Source: Gimibacter soli
GTDB lineage: Bacteria; Pseudomonadota; Alphaproteobacteria; Sphingomonadales; Kordiimonadaceae
Length of the DNA: 64,000 nt
Reading direction: 5' to 3'
Assembly: GCF_028463845.1 (NCBI RefSeq)
Contig: NZ_CP116805.1
Coordinates: 558,001 to 622,000, forward strand
In this document: positions 53,691 to 62,261 of the stretch, piece after piece
Layout: every line of letters begins with the position of its first letter
Numbering within the stretch: position 1 is the stretch's first letter
The notes under the pieces: model-generated
What the model was told of the DNA's origin: nothing
The model's input: the letters and a program-made list of their open reading frames with translations, nothing else
Databases searched by the model: none
Program-made: the position numbers and the translations under genes

Positions 53691-54629
53691 ATGGACCCGA
53701 TGATGTCCGGCGGCGCAGCCGCCACCCCGGCAAATGGCGCGCTCATCCGCGACACCAATCTGCAGAACTTTGCCGAAGATGTGCTGATGCAGTCGCGCGA
53801 GCGGCCGGTGATCGTGGACTTCTGGGCCGAATGGTGTGGCCCCTGCAAGCAGCTGATGCCGATGCTGGAAGCCGAGGTGAAGGCAGCCGGCGGCGCCGTT
53901 GGCCTTGTGAAGGTGAATGCGGACGAGAATCAGGCGATCTGCGGCCAGCTCCGTATCCAGAGCCTGCCGACCGTGATGGCTTTCTGGCAAGGCCAGCCGG
54001 TGGATGGCTTCCAGGGCGCGGTGCCCCAGTCGCAGGTGAAAGCATTTGTGGCGCGGCTTGCCGAGCTTGTTGGTGGCGCGGGCGGCGATGATCCGCTGGT
54101 GCAGGCGATCGAACAGGCCGAAGCCCTGGTCGAGGCGGGCGAAGCCGCAACCGCCGCCGATATCCTGTCGCAGGTGGTGGCGCATGACGAGACGAACGAA
54201 CGCGCCCGTATCGGCCTTGCCGAATCGCTCCTGGCACTTGGTGATGCGGTGGCGGCGTCTGAGCTGATCGCCTCCCTGCCGGCGGACCCGAAACGTGATG
54301 CCGCCCTTGTCGCCCGGATCGGCAAGGTGAATGCCCGGCTCGAACTGGCGGCGCAAGCTGAAGGCGCGGGTGACGAGGCCGATCTTGAGGCCCGCATTGC
54401 AGCGGATCCGCAGGATCATCAGGCCCGGTTCGACCTCGCCCTTGCGCGGCAGGCGCGCGGCGACATGGCAGGCGCGGCCGAAGCACTGCTCGCCAGCCTG
54501 ATGCGCGACCGCAGCTGGAACGAGGAAGCCGCCCGCAAGCAGCTTGTGAAGCTGTTCGAGGCGGCAGGCCCGAACGATCCTTTCACCATCAAATACCGGC
54601 GACGGCTGTCGTCGGTCCTCTTCTCCTGA
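53691..54629 (+). CDS. cnoX: thioredoxin-TPR co-chaperone (CnoX/YbbN-like)
   Basis: A 312-residue protein with an N-terminal thioredoxin domain (about residues 20-125). It carries an intact Cys49-Gly-Pro-Cys52 active site (EWCGPCK) and the cis-proline SLPT. The C-terminal TPR-like half has repeated Ala-rich helical pairs (about 140-300). CnoX hands oxidised clients to GroEL/DnaK. The E. coli protein lacks the first cysteine, so this one should also be redox-active. It precedes a LON-domain gene by 7 bases and is probably in an operon with it and the Trm112-like gene. Confidence 0.92.
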   Translation: MDPMMSGGAAATPANGALIRDTNLQNFAEDVLMQSRERPVIVDFWAEWCGPCKQLMPMLEAEVKAAGGAVGLVKVNADENQAICGQLRIQSLPTVMAFWQGQPVDGFQGAVPQSQVKAFVARLAELVGGAGGDDPLVQAIEQAEALVEAGEAATAADILSQVVAHDETNERARIGLAESLLALGDAVAASELIASLPADPKRDAALVARIGKVNARLELAAQAEGAGDEADLEARIAADPQDHQARFDLALARQARGDMAGAAEALLASLMRDRSWNEEAARKQLVKLFEAAGPNDPFTIKYRRRLSSVLFS

Positions 54630-54636
54630 GGTGGCG

Positions 54637-55305
54637 ATGACGGCAGGCCGCGCAAACGACCAGCCTTTCCCGTCGGTGATACCGGTCTTTCCGCTCGCCG
54701 GTGTGGTGCTGATGACGGGGAACAGCCTGCCGCTCAATGTCTTCGAACCGCGCTATGTCGCCATGGTGCGCGATGCCATGGCCGGCGCGCGGGTCATTGG
54801 CATGGTGCAGCCAAGAAGCGGGGTCGATACGGCCCGGCCGGGGGCTGCGCCCCCGATCTATGATGTCGGTGGTGCCGGGCGGATCGTTGATTGCAAGGAA
54901 ACCGAGGACGGGCGTTTTCTGATCCGCCTTGAAGGCGTGGGGCGTTTCCGGATCGAGCATGAACTGGCTGCCACCACACCCTACCGGCAGGTACAGGCGG
55001 TGTGGCAGCCCTTCGGGCTGGACCCGACCGAAGGCGAGGAACGCCCGGCGGTAATCGACCATGAAGGCATCATCAAGGCCCTGCACCACTATCTGGATCA
55101 CAAGGGCCTGAGCGCCGATTATGACGCCATTGCCGGCACGCCCGACAAGCTGCTCGTCAACACGCTGTCGATGATCGTGCCCTTCAGCCCGGCGGAAAAA
55201 CAGGCGCTGCTTGAAGCACCCGACCTGCCGGCCAGGGCGAAGCTCCTTGTGGCCCTTCTCGATATCGCCTCGCACGAAGACATGCCGCCCTCGCAGATCA
55301 GCTGA
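54637..55305 (+). CDS. LON N-terminal (substrate-binding) domain protein
   Basis: A 222-residue stand-alone LON peptidase N-terminal domain protein without an ATPase or protease domain. The typical start is [26 protein letters not shown] in two parts, followed by [22 protein letters not shown] (about residues 83-104). A helical C-terminus holds [20 protein letters not shown]. Such proteins bind substrates or act in quality control. The exact role is unknown. The ATG at 54637 lies behind GAGGTGG. It sits between cnoX and a Trm112-like gene. Confidence 0.9.
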   Translation: MTAGRANDQPFPSVIPVFPLAGVVLMTGNSLPLNVFEPRYVAMVRDAMAGARVIGMVQPRSGVDTARPGAAPPIYDVGGAGRIVDCKETEDGRFLIRLEGVGRFRIEHELAATTPYRQVQAVWQPFGLDPTEGEERPAVIDHEGIIKALHHYLDHKGLSADYDAIAGTPDKLLVNTLSMIVPFSPAEKQALLEAPDLPARAKLLVALLDIASHEDMPPSQIS

Positions 55306-55325
55306 CGGGCAACCGGAGACCCATT

Positions 55326-55517
55326 TTGACCGACGCCAAAGCAAAACCCGCCGCCGACCGGCATCTTCTGGAAATCCTCGTTTGCCCCGTGACGCGGCAG
55401 ACGCTGGAATATGATGCGGGCGCGCAGGAACTGATCAGCCGCAAGGCCGGCCTCGCCTTCCCGATTCGCGACGGTATCCCGATCCTTCTGGTGGACGAAG
55501 CCCGCGAACTTGACTGA
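55326..55517 (+). CDS. Trm112 family protein (YcaR-like)
   Basis: A 63-residue protein of the UPF0434/Trm112 family with the pattern [17 protein letters not shown]...[13 protein letters not shown]. The first cysteine is present, but the second half of the eukaryotic zinc site is missing, as in bacterial YcaR. In eukaryotes Trm112 activates methyltransferases. The bacterial role is uncertain. The start is probably TTG at 55326, with GGAGA 8 bases before. It is the last gene of the cnoX group. Confidence 0.9.
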   Translation: MTDAKAKPAADRHLLEILVCPVTRQTLEYDAGAQELISRKAGLAFPIRDGIPILLVDEARELD

Positions 55518-55544
55518 TTTCAGGCGCGTTTTCCGCTCAAGCCC

Positions 55545-56498
55545 TTAGCCCCACGGCCCCTTCTGGCGCTTGTCATCCGATTCCGGGATGCCGGACGTGC
55601 CGGTGGCGCGGCGTGAGGAAGGCTTGTGATGGGCGCCGTGGTGCGGGCGTGCCGTAGGAGTACCCATCGCCATCGCCTCAAGCCGCCGGATGCGTTCGTC
55701 CATACGGGGGTGGGTCGAGAAAAGCTCGTCCACACCGCCGGCGCGCAGCGGATTGACGATGAAAAGATGGGCGGTAGCCGGGGCATTTTCGGCGTCCGGG
55801 TTGGGGATGGCTTCAGCGCCCTTGTGAAGTTTCCTCAGCGCATTGGCGAGCGACATAGGCCGGCCGCAGATCTCGGCGCCGCGCTTGTCGGCGGCATATT
55901 CGCGGGTGCGGCTGATCGCCATCTGCACCAGCATCGCGGCAATGGGCGCGAGAATCATCACAAGAAGCGTGCCGACGATGCCGAGCGGATTGTTGCGGTC
56001 ACGCCCGCCGAAGAAGAAGGCAAAGTTGGCAAGCATGGAAATGGCACCGGCGAGCGTCGCGGTCAGCGTCATCGTCAGCGTGTCGCGGTGCTCCACATGC
56101 GCCAGCTCGTGCGCCATCACGCCTTCAACCTCGTCGCGCGACAGGCGCTCCAGAAGGCCTGTGGTTGCGGCAACGGCAGCGTTCTCGGGGTTGCGGCCGG
56201 TCGCGAAGGCGTTCGGCTGCGGGTTATCGATGATATAGACCTTCGGCATCGGCAGGCCAGCAGACGCTGCCAGATTGCGCACCATGGCGACAAATTCGGG
56301 GGCCGAGCGCTCGTCCACCTCGCGCGCATGATGCATTGAAAGCACCATCTTGTCGGAGTTCCAGTAGGCGAAGAAGTTCATGCCAGCGGCCACGACAAAG
56401 GCGATGCCCATGCCGCCTGTACCGCCGATCATGTAGCCGACGCCCAGGAAGATCGCGGTCATCGCCGCCATCAGGATGCCGGTTCTGAATACATTCAT
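55545..56498 (-). CDS. htpX: heat-shock membrane metalloprotease HtpX
   Basis: An M48 zinc protease of the inner membrane that degrades misfolded membrane proteins together with FtsH. The 317-residue form starts at the ATG at 56498 ([17 protein letters not shown]) and has two N-terminal helices. The active site is His130-Glu131-x-x-His134 ([12 protein letters not shown]), and two further helices follow. The C-terminal tail (about 285-317) is basic and His-rich, an extension beyond the usual 290 residues. A longer frame to 56609 would cross the promoter. A sigma-32-like promoter lies upstream. Confidence 0.95.
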   Translation of the reverse strand: MNVFRTGILMAAMTAIFLGVGYMIGGTGGMGIAFVVAAGMNFFAYWNSDKMVLSMHHAREVDERSAPEFVAMVRNLAASAGLPMPKVYIIDNPQPNAFATGRNPENAAVAATTGLLERLSRDEVEGVMAHELAHVEHRDTLTMTLTATLAGAISMLANFAFFFGGRDRNNPLGIVGTLLVMILAPIAAMLVQMAISRTREYAADKRGAEICGRPMSLANALRKLHKGAEAIPNPDAENAPATAHLFIVNPLRAGGVDELFSTHPRMDERIRRLEAMAMGTPTARPHHGAHHKPSSRRATGTSGIPESDDKRQKGPWG

Positions 56499-56554
56499 CG
56501 CGCAAAACACTCCGTTCATAGGGTCCTGTTTGACAGTCATAAGGACCTTTTGAG

Positions 56555-56583
56555 AATGTAGGATCGGCCAACATACGTTCAAG
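56555..56583 (-). promoter_or_regulatory. sigma-32 (RpoH)-like promoter of htpX
   Basis: On the minus strand CTTG (56583-56580) is followed by 17 bases and CCTACATT (56562-56555), close to the alphaproteobacterial RpoH consensus CTTG-N17-CYTATNT. It lies about 57 bases before the htpX ATG and fits the known heat-shock control of htpX. Confidence 0.6.
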
Positions 56584-56653
56584 ACCTGCCTATGGGCGGG
56601 GTTGAGCACCGTTTTCCGCTGTGGCGGAAGACCGATAGTTTGAGGGATGCTGC

Positions 56654-57547
56654 ATGTCTGCCATCGGCGAAACCGCCATGATACCGAAGGAGCGCTGGGT
56701 TAAAGCGCTGACCCTGTTCATCCTGTTCACCGCCGCTTTCTCGCTGGTGGTGGACTGGTTCCTGATCCAGATGGGGCTGAAACGGCTTTATATGGCGGCG
56801 CTGATGTGGTCGCCGGGGCTCGCTGCCCTGCTCACCTTCAAGCTGATGAAGATCGATCTTTCGGCGCTTGGCTGGAAATGGGGCCCATCGCGCTATCACG
56901 CCGCCGCCTATTTCATTCCGGTCATATACGGCGTCCTCGCCTATATGCTGATCTGGTCGCTCGGGTTCGGGGCGCCGGGCAACCCCGAGTATGTGAAAGA
57001 GCTGCGCTATTATCTCGGCACGCCGGACTGGCCTGCCGACCGGGTGCTCGTCTTTGGCATGGTCCTGCAGGTGACGATCGGCCTTGTGTGGCATCTGGCA
57101 ACGGCGCTTGGCGAAGAGATCGGCTGGCGCGGGTTCCTTACCCCCCTTCTGATGCGGCGCATGGGATTTGTGGGGGCTTCGGTTGTGACAGGCCTTCTGT
57201 GGGCGCTGTGGCATGTGCCGATCGTTCTTTGCACCAGCTATAATGCCGGGCCGACCGGCCTGCCGCTGCAGATGGCGCTGTTCACGGTCATGCTGGTTTC
57301 GCTTTCCTTCATCATGACCTGGCTGCGGCTGCGGTCGGGTAGCTTGTGGCCGGCGGTTACCCTGCATGCGGCGCACAATGCCATTGTGTTGTCGGTGCTG
57401 CAGCCCTTCACCCTGCCGAACGCGCAGACGCCGATGTTTGCCGGCGAGTTTGGCCTGATCCTGCCGCTTGTCACCGTGCCCTTCGCGCTATACGCATGGT
57501 ATCGGGCAAAGGCCCAGGGCCACGCCGGCCCCGTTCATCCCCACTAG
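56654..57547 (+). CDS. CPBP-family intramembrane glutamic protease
   Basis: A 297-residue membrane protein with about eight hydrophobic helices and the CPBP/Rce1 (CAAX-like) motifs. These are Glu154-Glu155-x3-Arg159 (GEEIGWRG), Phe/Trp-x3-His187 (LWALWHVP) and His238-x3-Asn242 (HAAHN). Family members cut peptides or bacteriocin precursors, or protect the membrane. The substrate here is not known. An alternative start is the ATG at 56678. It is divergent from htpX. Confidence 0.88.
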   Translation: MSAIGETAMIPKERWVKALTLFILFTAAFSLVVDWFLIQMGLKRLYMAALMWSPGLAALLTFKLMKIDLSALGWKWGPSRYHAAAYFIPVIYGVLAYMLIWSLGFGAPGNPEYVKELRYYLGTPDWPADRVLVFGMVLQVTIGLVWHLATALGEEIGWRGFLTPLLMRRMGFVGASVVTGLLWALWHVPIVLCTSYNAGPTGLPLQMALFTVMLVSLSFIMTWLRLRSGSLWPAVTLHAAHNAIVLSVLQPFTLPNAQTPMFAGEFGLILPLVTVPFALYAWYRAKAQGHAGPVHPH

Positions 57548-57556
57548 GACAGGCGC

Positions 57557-57712
57557 ATGACCGACGAGACGAAAAAAACCGAAGAAGCAAAAACGGAAAA
57601 GGCTGAAAAGCCCGAAGTGAAGCCCATGCCGAAGGAAATCGGCGGCCGCGCAGGGCCGGAGCCCACCCGCTATGGCGACTGGGAAAAGAATGGCCTGATT
57701 TCGGATTTCTGA
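57557..57712 (+). CDS. DUF1674 / SDHAF4-like succinate dehydrogenase assembly factor
   Basis: A 51-residue protein with a Lys/Glu-rich N-terminus and the conserved DUF1674 end [20 protein letters not shown] followed by LISDF. SDHAF4-type factors bind flavinylated SdhA and help assemble complex II. The gene starts 9 bases after the CPBP stop and shares its strand. Its stop codon TGA begins a 7-bp stem (TGAGGGC with GCCCTCA, 57710-57730). That stem also contains the stop of the convergent gene. Confidence 0.85.
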   Translation: MTDETKKTEEAKTEKAEKPEVKPMPKEIGGRAGPEPTRYGDWEKNGLISDF

Positions 57713-57727
57713 GGGCGCTTCCGGCCC

Positions 57728-59425
57728 TCAGCTATCGTCTTCCTTGGTGATGTTGGCGCGTGACAGCAACATGCGGAAGTTAAGCAGTGCCTTCTCCGCG
57801 TCCGCGCGGCCAAGGCCTGAGATCAGCCCTTCGGTGAAGCCCGGCGACTTCATATAGTGGCGTGCTTGCAGTTCGGCACGGTCCCGTGCCTCGCCGTCAG
57901 TGAAATAGCCGTCCGCCAGCATCGTCAGCAGTTTTGCTGCTTTTTCCTGCACCGGCACATCCAACTGGTGCAGGCGCTTCAGCACCTGCGTGTTTTCAAG
58001 GATGGTCCTGCCAAACTCATCAAGCTTTTCGCAGATCTTGCGGCGGTGCATTTCCGACAGGTCGGCGCCATTCACTTTGCCTTGCAAGGCTGTCAGCTTC
58101 GGCAGAACCTTCAGCGGCTGACCGCCAAGGCCGAGGAAAATGGTCTCGTTATCGGCCCGTGTCAGGATCGGCAGGATGAAATTGGCGATCATCCGCTTGT
58201 TGATCATACCCACGACCAGTGCCTCGATCTCGAGCAGGAATTCGATCTGCGCGAACGGGTCTTTGATGTCATAAACCATCTCGCCGATGATCTGGGTGTT
58301 GATCAGCCGGCTTGAGCGCGATTTCAGCGCTTCATCCAGCGCATCGGCGGCCGAGATATCGATCTTCAGTGCTTCAACCGCCTGCCGCAGCCGGTCGACG
58401 CTCGCCAGCTGCGCCAGCAAGCCTTTCTTGTTCAGGGGCTTCGAGGATTCGATTTCCATCTTCAGCCGCTCGAACAGGCTGCGGGCGGTTTGCGGCAGGC
58501 TCGAGGTCGCGAGGAAGCCGCTCAGCAGCAGGACCTGTTCGTCATATTGCTGCTTGCCGTCTTCAGGCGGATTAAGGTGCAATTGCCCGGCCTGCAGCCA
58601 GGCGATCTGGGCCATGAAATCACCGCGATCCTCGCCTTCGATCAGAAGGCTGGTGATCACCCGGTCATGCAGCAGAAGTTCGCTGATGAACTGGTCGAGG
58701 ATATCCATCACCCATGCTGGCCGGTCAGGCGAAAGGAAGCCGACAATCTGGCGCAGCTTCTCGTTCATGCTGCTCAAGGGGCGCAGATATTCCGTGATGG
58801 CGCACAGAAGCAGGAAACGGCGGTTCGGGGCTTCTTCAACTTCCTCGACCGCCTGTTTCAGCCTGTCGGCCTCGATCTTCGGAACGTTGCCCTTTTCGTT
58901 TTCCATGATGGCGACCGCAAAATCGATCACCTTGTAAAGCTTGCGCATCCGCTCCTGCACCGAGCCCTGATCGGCCTCCAGCGAGATGGCGGTATGCTGC
59001 ACGGCATTCTGCAGCTTGGTGCCGGTGTTATAGAGCCGGTAATAGTGTTCGAGACTGTGCAGGATTTCGGTCGGCGTCAGGTTCCATTCGTGGAGCGTCG
59101 TGTGCAGCAGATCGTGCAGCGAACGGCGACCGTCGGCGCTATAAAGATCGTCGGGCGTCAGGCAGGGTGCGATCGAACCGGTCTGGTCGTATTTCGAAGC
59201 CTTGCGGGCAACGCCGCGGGAAAAAATTTCAACTGTTGCAAAGGCTTGTGTTCCAGGGTCGAACGATTCCCGGATGATCTTCACGCCATTGAACTGATTG
59301 GTTCCCCAGGCTCGCTCCGCATGGGTGATGGCCTCGTTGCGGTCATTCATAACCCCCAGAATGGCCCAGCGGCTGCTGCGCCGCCCCATGATTTCATAAT
59401 GGACGTTGGCACTAACCCCCAACAT
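57728..59425 (-). CDS. unrecognised 565-residue cytoplasmic protein
   Basis: I do not recognise this gene. The likely start is at or next to the ATG at 59425, directly behind AGGAGGAC. A longer frame reaches an ATG at 59449 that lacks a ribosome binding site. Residues about 8-75 form a small alpha/beta-like module (VHYEIMGRRSSRWAILGVMN...FDPGTQAFATVEIF, in parts), and the rest is almost wholly helical, with Leu/Glu-rich segments. No signal peptide or membrane helix is seen. It is one of the longest genes here without a name. Neighbours (sdhaf4 convergent, HerA-like ATPase upstream on the same strand, about 60 bases away) suggest no clear role. Confidence 0.75.
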   Translation of the reverse strand: MLGVSANVHYEIMGRRSSRWAILGVMNDRNEAITHAERAWGTNQFNGVKIIRESFDPGTQAFATVEIFSRGVARKASKYDQTGSIAPCLTPDDLYSADGRRSLHDLLHTTLHEWNLTPTEILHSLEHYYRLYNTGTKLQNAVQHTAISLEADQGSVQERMRKLYKVIDFAVAIMENEKGNVPKIEADRLKQAVEEVEEAPNRRFLLLCAITEYLRPLSSMNEKLRQIVGFLSPDRPAWVMDILDQFISELLLHDRVITSLLIEGEDRGDFMAQIAWLQAGQLHLNPPEDGKQQYDEQVLLLSGFLATSSLPQTARSLFERLKMEIESSKPLNKKGLLAQLASVDRLRQAVEALKIDISAADALDEALKSRSSRLINTQIIGEMVYDIKDPFAQIEFLLEIEALVVGMINKRMIANFILPILTRADNETIFLGLGGQPLKVLPKLTALQGKVNGADLSEMHRRKICEKLDEFGRTILENTQVLKRLHQLDVPVQEKAAKLLTMLADGYFTDGEARDRAELQARHYMKSPGFTEGLISGLGRADAEKALLNFRMLLSRANITKEDDS

Positions 59426-59484
59426 GTCCTCCTGCGAACACAAATACATCGGACAGACGGGTGGAATATAGTGTGACGGGCCCC

Positions 59485-61059
59485 CTACCGCACGCCACGC
59501 CGCCAGTTGCGGATCGTATCGTTCACCAGTTCGTCAAGGCAGTCAATATCTTGTCGCCAACTCTCGGTGAAGCGGGGGTCGTCGCTCGCCGGGCGAAGCT
59601 CTTCTTCAAGGAAGTCGAGACGCACCCGCATGGGGCAGGGTGCCCCTTCACCAGCGATGATGCATTCGCGGTTCTGCAGGGTCGGCAGGGAGGCCAGGAA
59701 GCTTTCTGAACCCTCCGGCATCGAGGCCGTTACAAAGGCGCGGTCGCGGTCGTTGTTCATGCGCATCGAAAGGATGGTGCCGCACTGGGAAAGCACGGCT
59801 TCGGAGAGGTCCGACGGGCGCTGGGAGACAAGCCCCAAGGACACGCCGTATTTGCGGCCTTCCTTGGCAATGCGTTCCAGCGATTTCCGCGCCGACTGGA
59901 TGCGGGTTTCGGTTTCGGCGTTCGGGACATAGCGGTGGGCTTCCTCGCACACCAGCAGCACGGGGCGGGCCTGCCGCTGGCTGCGGCTCCACATCGAAAA
60001 GTCGAACACAAGGCGTGACAGGAGCGACACGACGACATCGACGATATCGGACGGCACGCCCGAAAGGTCGAGCGTGCTGACCGGCCGGCCATCGACCGGG
60101 AAACGCATCAGCTTGGCCACGAGGCTCGCCAGATTGTCCTGCATCAGGAGGCCGGAGAACATGAAGGCATAGCGCTGGTCGGTCCTGAGTTCCTCGATCT
60201 TCAATTTGAGACGCAGGAAGGGGCGGACATTTTCGGCCTTGTCGAGCCGACCGAGTTCCTCGTCCAGCCGGGCCAGAAGGTCGGTCAGTTTATAAGGGAT
60301 CGGCGTATCGACCGTGAGGCGCGAGGCGCCAACGGTGGCGGATGATTTCTTGCGGGCGTCCAGAAGGCAGCGCTTGAGGATATCGATCTCCGCCTCGCGG
60401 CCTTCGGTATTGCGGCCGATCAGAAGCTCGACATGTTCCTCGAAATTCATCAGCCAGTAGGGGATCGACAGGTTCTCGGTCGTCACATGCACGCCGTTGG
60501 TTTGGAAGGCGCGTTCATATTCATTGTGCGGATCAAGGATCACGATATGGGCGTTGGGGTTGGCTTCCACCAGCCGGTGGATGATCAGCGCCGTGGTCGT
60601 CGATTTGCCGGTGCCGGTGGAGCCGAGGATCGCAAAGTGGCGCGACAGCATGGCTTCGGCATTGATGCCGGCGGAGAGGGTGTCGGACGGGAAGACCGTG
60701 CCGATGCGGACCGTGCGGTCGGATGTCGGCGCATAGACGGCGGCGAGGTCGTCATCGTCGGTTGTCAGTACCTCGGTGCCGGGCATCGGGAAATGGCGCA
60801 CCCCGCGCGAGAAGGAGCCCTCGGTGCGTTCGCCCAGAAAATCGACCGTCAGATCGACACCCTTTTCGCTGGTGGCGGCAACCGAACGGACGGTGCCGAA
60901 AATCAGGCTGCCTTCCACCGGCAGCTTCAGCGTGCCGCCGATCCGGTAGCGGCTGGCGAGCCCGGGGGTGGCGAGCGCGTCTTCGCTCAGCCTGACGGTA
61001 ACGGACGCGGAGCCGACGGTCCTGACCGCCCCGATCACATGGTTTGCAAAATCCGGCAT
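59485..61059 (-). CDS. HerA-like (DUF87/FtsK-superfamily) ATPase
   Basis: A 524-residue HerA-type hexameric ATPase. An N-terminal HAS-barrel-like domain (about residues 1-125) precedes a RecA/FtsK core with Walker A GSTGTGKST (146-154), ILDPHNEY, and a Walker B-like VLLVCEEAHRYVP (about 380-392). The C-terminal RIAKEGRKYGVSLGLVSQRPS motif is characteristic. HerA pumps DNA with the NurA nuclease in end resection, but no nurA or sirA gene is present here. The ATG at 61059 lies behind GGGAGGCAGC. The role in this bacterium is open. Confidence 0.88.
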   Translation of the reverse strand: MPDFANHVIGAVRTVGSASVTVRLSEDALATPGLASRYRIGGTLKLPVEGSLIFGTVRSVAATSEKGVDLTVDFLGERTEGSFSRGVRHFPMPGTEVLTTDDDDLAAVYAPTSDRTVRIGTVFPSDTLSAGINAEAMLSRHFAILGSTGTGKSTTTALIIHRLVEANPNAHIVILDPHNEYERAFQTNGVHVTTENLSIPYWLMNFEEHVELLIGRNTEGREAEIDILKRCLLDARKKSSATVGASRLTVDTPIPYKLTDLLARLDEELGRLDKAENVRPFLRLKLKIEELRTDQRYAFMFSGLLMQDNLASLVAKLMRFPVDGRPVSTLDLSGVPSDIVDVVVSLLSRLVFDFSMWSRSQRQARPVLLVCEEAHRYVPNAETETRIQSARKSLERIAKEGRKYGVSLGLVSQRPSDLSEAVLSQCGTILSMRMNNDRDRAFVTASMPEGSESFLASLPTLQNRECIIAGEGAPCPMRVRLDFLEEELRPASDDPRFTESWRQDIDCLDELVNDTIRNWRRGVR

Positions 61060-61116
61060 CGCTGCCTCCCTGCCTGATGACTTTTCGCCTTGCCCGGAGC
61101 CTGCCTGAGGCAAGGT

Positions 61117-61135
61117 TAACATCTTCATAATGTTA
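61117..61135. promoter_or_regulatory. inverted repeat upstream of the HerA-like gene
   Basis: TAACAT-CTTCATA-ATGTTA has perfect 6-base arms and a 7-base spacer in an AT-rich stretch 58 bases before the HerA-like ATG. It could be a regulator site. No assignable family. Confidence 0.35.
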
Positions 61136-61149
61136 GAATTATCCGGATA

Positions 61150-62133
61150 TCAGCGCCGGATATCGAGGAGCCCTTCCTCGCGGAGCCAGTTGATACTTTC
61201 CGCCACGCTTTCGGCCAGCGGCACGATGCGATAGCCAAGCTCGCGAACCGCCTTGTCGGCGTGCGCATCCATGGTCTCGCAGGCGAATGCGGCTTCCTCG
61301 GGCGTCACCATCGGTCGCTTGCCGGTGAGCATCGTCCATGCCGCGCCCGCGCTGCCCAGCAATTGCAGGAGGAAGGCGGGTGTCGGTCGGCCCGGCGGGG
61401 GCAGGTCCATCAGTTTTGCGGCTTCGCCGAGGAGCTCCCGGAAGCTCGCCTTGGGGCCGCCGAGGATATAATTCTCGCCGCGCTTGCCGTGCGCGTGGGC
61501 CGCGATCAGCCCGGCAGCCACGGCGCCGCCATTGGCGAAATTACCCCCGCCCGGCGGCACACCCGGCAGCTTGCCCGCTGCCTGCATGGTGAAAAGCCGC
61601 GCCCAGTTGTGGCTGTCGAACCGGCCGACGATATGGGTCGGGTTGACGATGACAGCGTCAAGGCCGTCTGCTACGGCCGCGCGCACCAGCATTTCGCCTT
61701 CGCGCTTCGTTTGCGCATAATTGGTCGGGGCATCGGCATAGGGGGCTGTTTCATCGAACGGCGCATGTTGCGGCCCGAAAACCGAGATTGAGGACACATG
61801 CACGAGCCGCCCGCAGCCGGCGGCCTGAACGGCGGAGAGGACGTGTGCCGTGCCGGCCACATTCACCCGGCGCTGGCGGGCTGCCTCGCGTGACCAGCTC
61901 GAGGTATCGGCCGCCACATGGAAAACAGCGTCCATGTCCGGCGTGATGGCGGCTTTGACCGAGGCGGCGTCTGTCACATCGCCGGGCATAATTTCGGCGC
62001 CATCGCCGATCACTTTTCGGGCTGCCGCCACATCGCGCGCCAGCGCCCGGACCTCCCATCCGGATTGGCCCAAGAGGTTGATCAGATTGCGCCCCAGGAA
62101 TCCGGTGCCGCCGGTGACAAATGCCTTTGCCAT
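61150..62133 (-). CDS. NAD(P)-dependent extended SDR (epimerase/dehydratase-like)
   Basis: A 327-residue extended short-chain dehydrogenase. The NAD-binding turn GGTGFLG is at residues 8-14, and the catalytic Ser is in VHVSSISVFG (Ser114/115). The YxxxK pair is Tyr139/Lys143 (NYAQTKREGE). The sequence style fits dihydroflavonol-reductase/3-beta-HSD-like or hopanoid-associated sugar epimerase (HpnA) relatives, but the substrate is uncertain. The ATG at 62133 is preferred over an in-frame GTG at 62154. Confidence 0.88.
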   Translation of the reverse strand: MAKAFVTGGTGFLGRNLINLLGQSGWEVRALARDVAAARKVIGDGAEIMPGDVTDAASVKAAITPDMDAVFHVAADTSSWSREAARQRRVNVAGTAHVLSAVQAAGCGRLVHVSSISVFGPQHAPFDETAPYADAPTNYAQTKREGEMLVRAAVADGLDAVIVNPTHIVGRFDSHNWARLFTMQAAGKLPGVPPGGGNFANGGAVAAGLIAAHAHGKRGENYILGGPKASFRELLGEAAKLMDLPPPGRPTPAFLLQLLGSAGAAWTMLTGKRPMVTPEEAAFACETMDAHADKAVRELGYRIVPLAESVAESINWLREEGLLDIRR

Positions 62134-62261
62134 GATGTTGCCGCTGCCCCCCACAAAAAAGCCGGGATTTTGCCTTGAACTTGGCCACTATCCCCATTAA
62201 GCCCGGATTATAGGGCCTTCTCGTGGGGCCGCACCCTGAAAATCGAGAGGACCAACATCCG

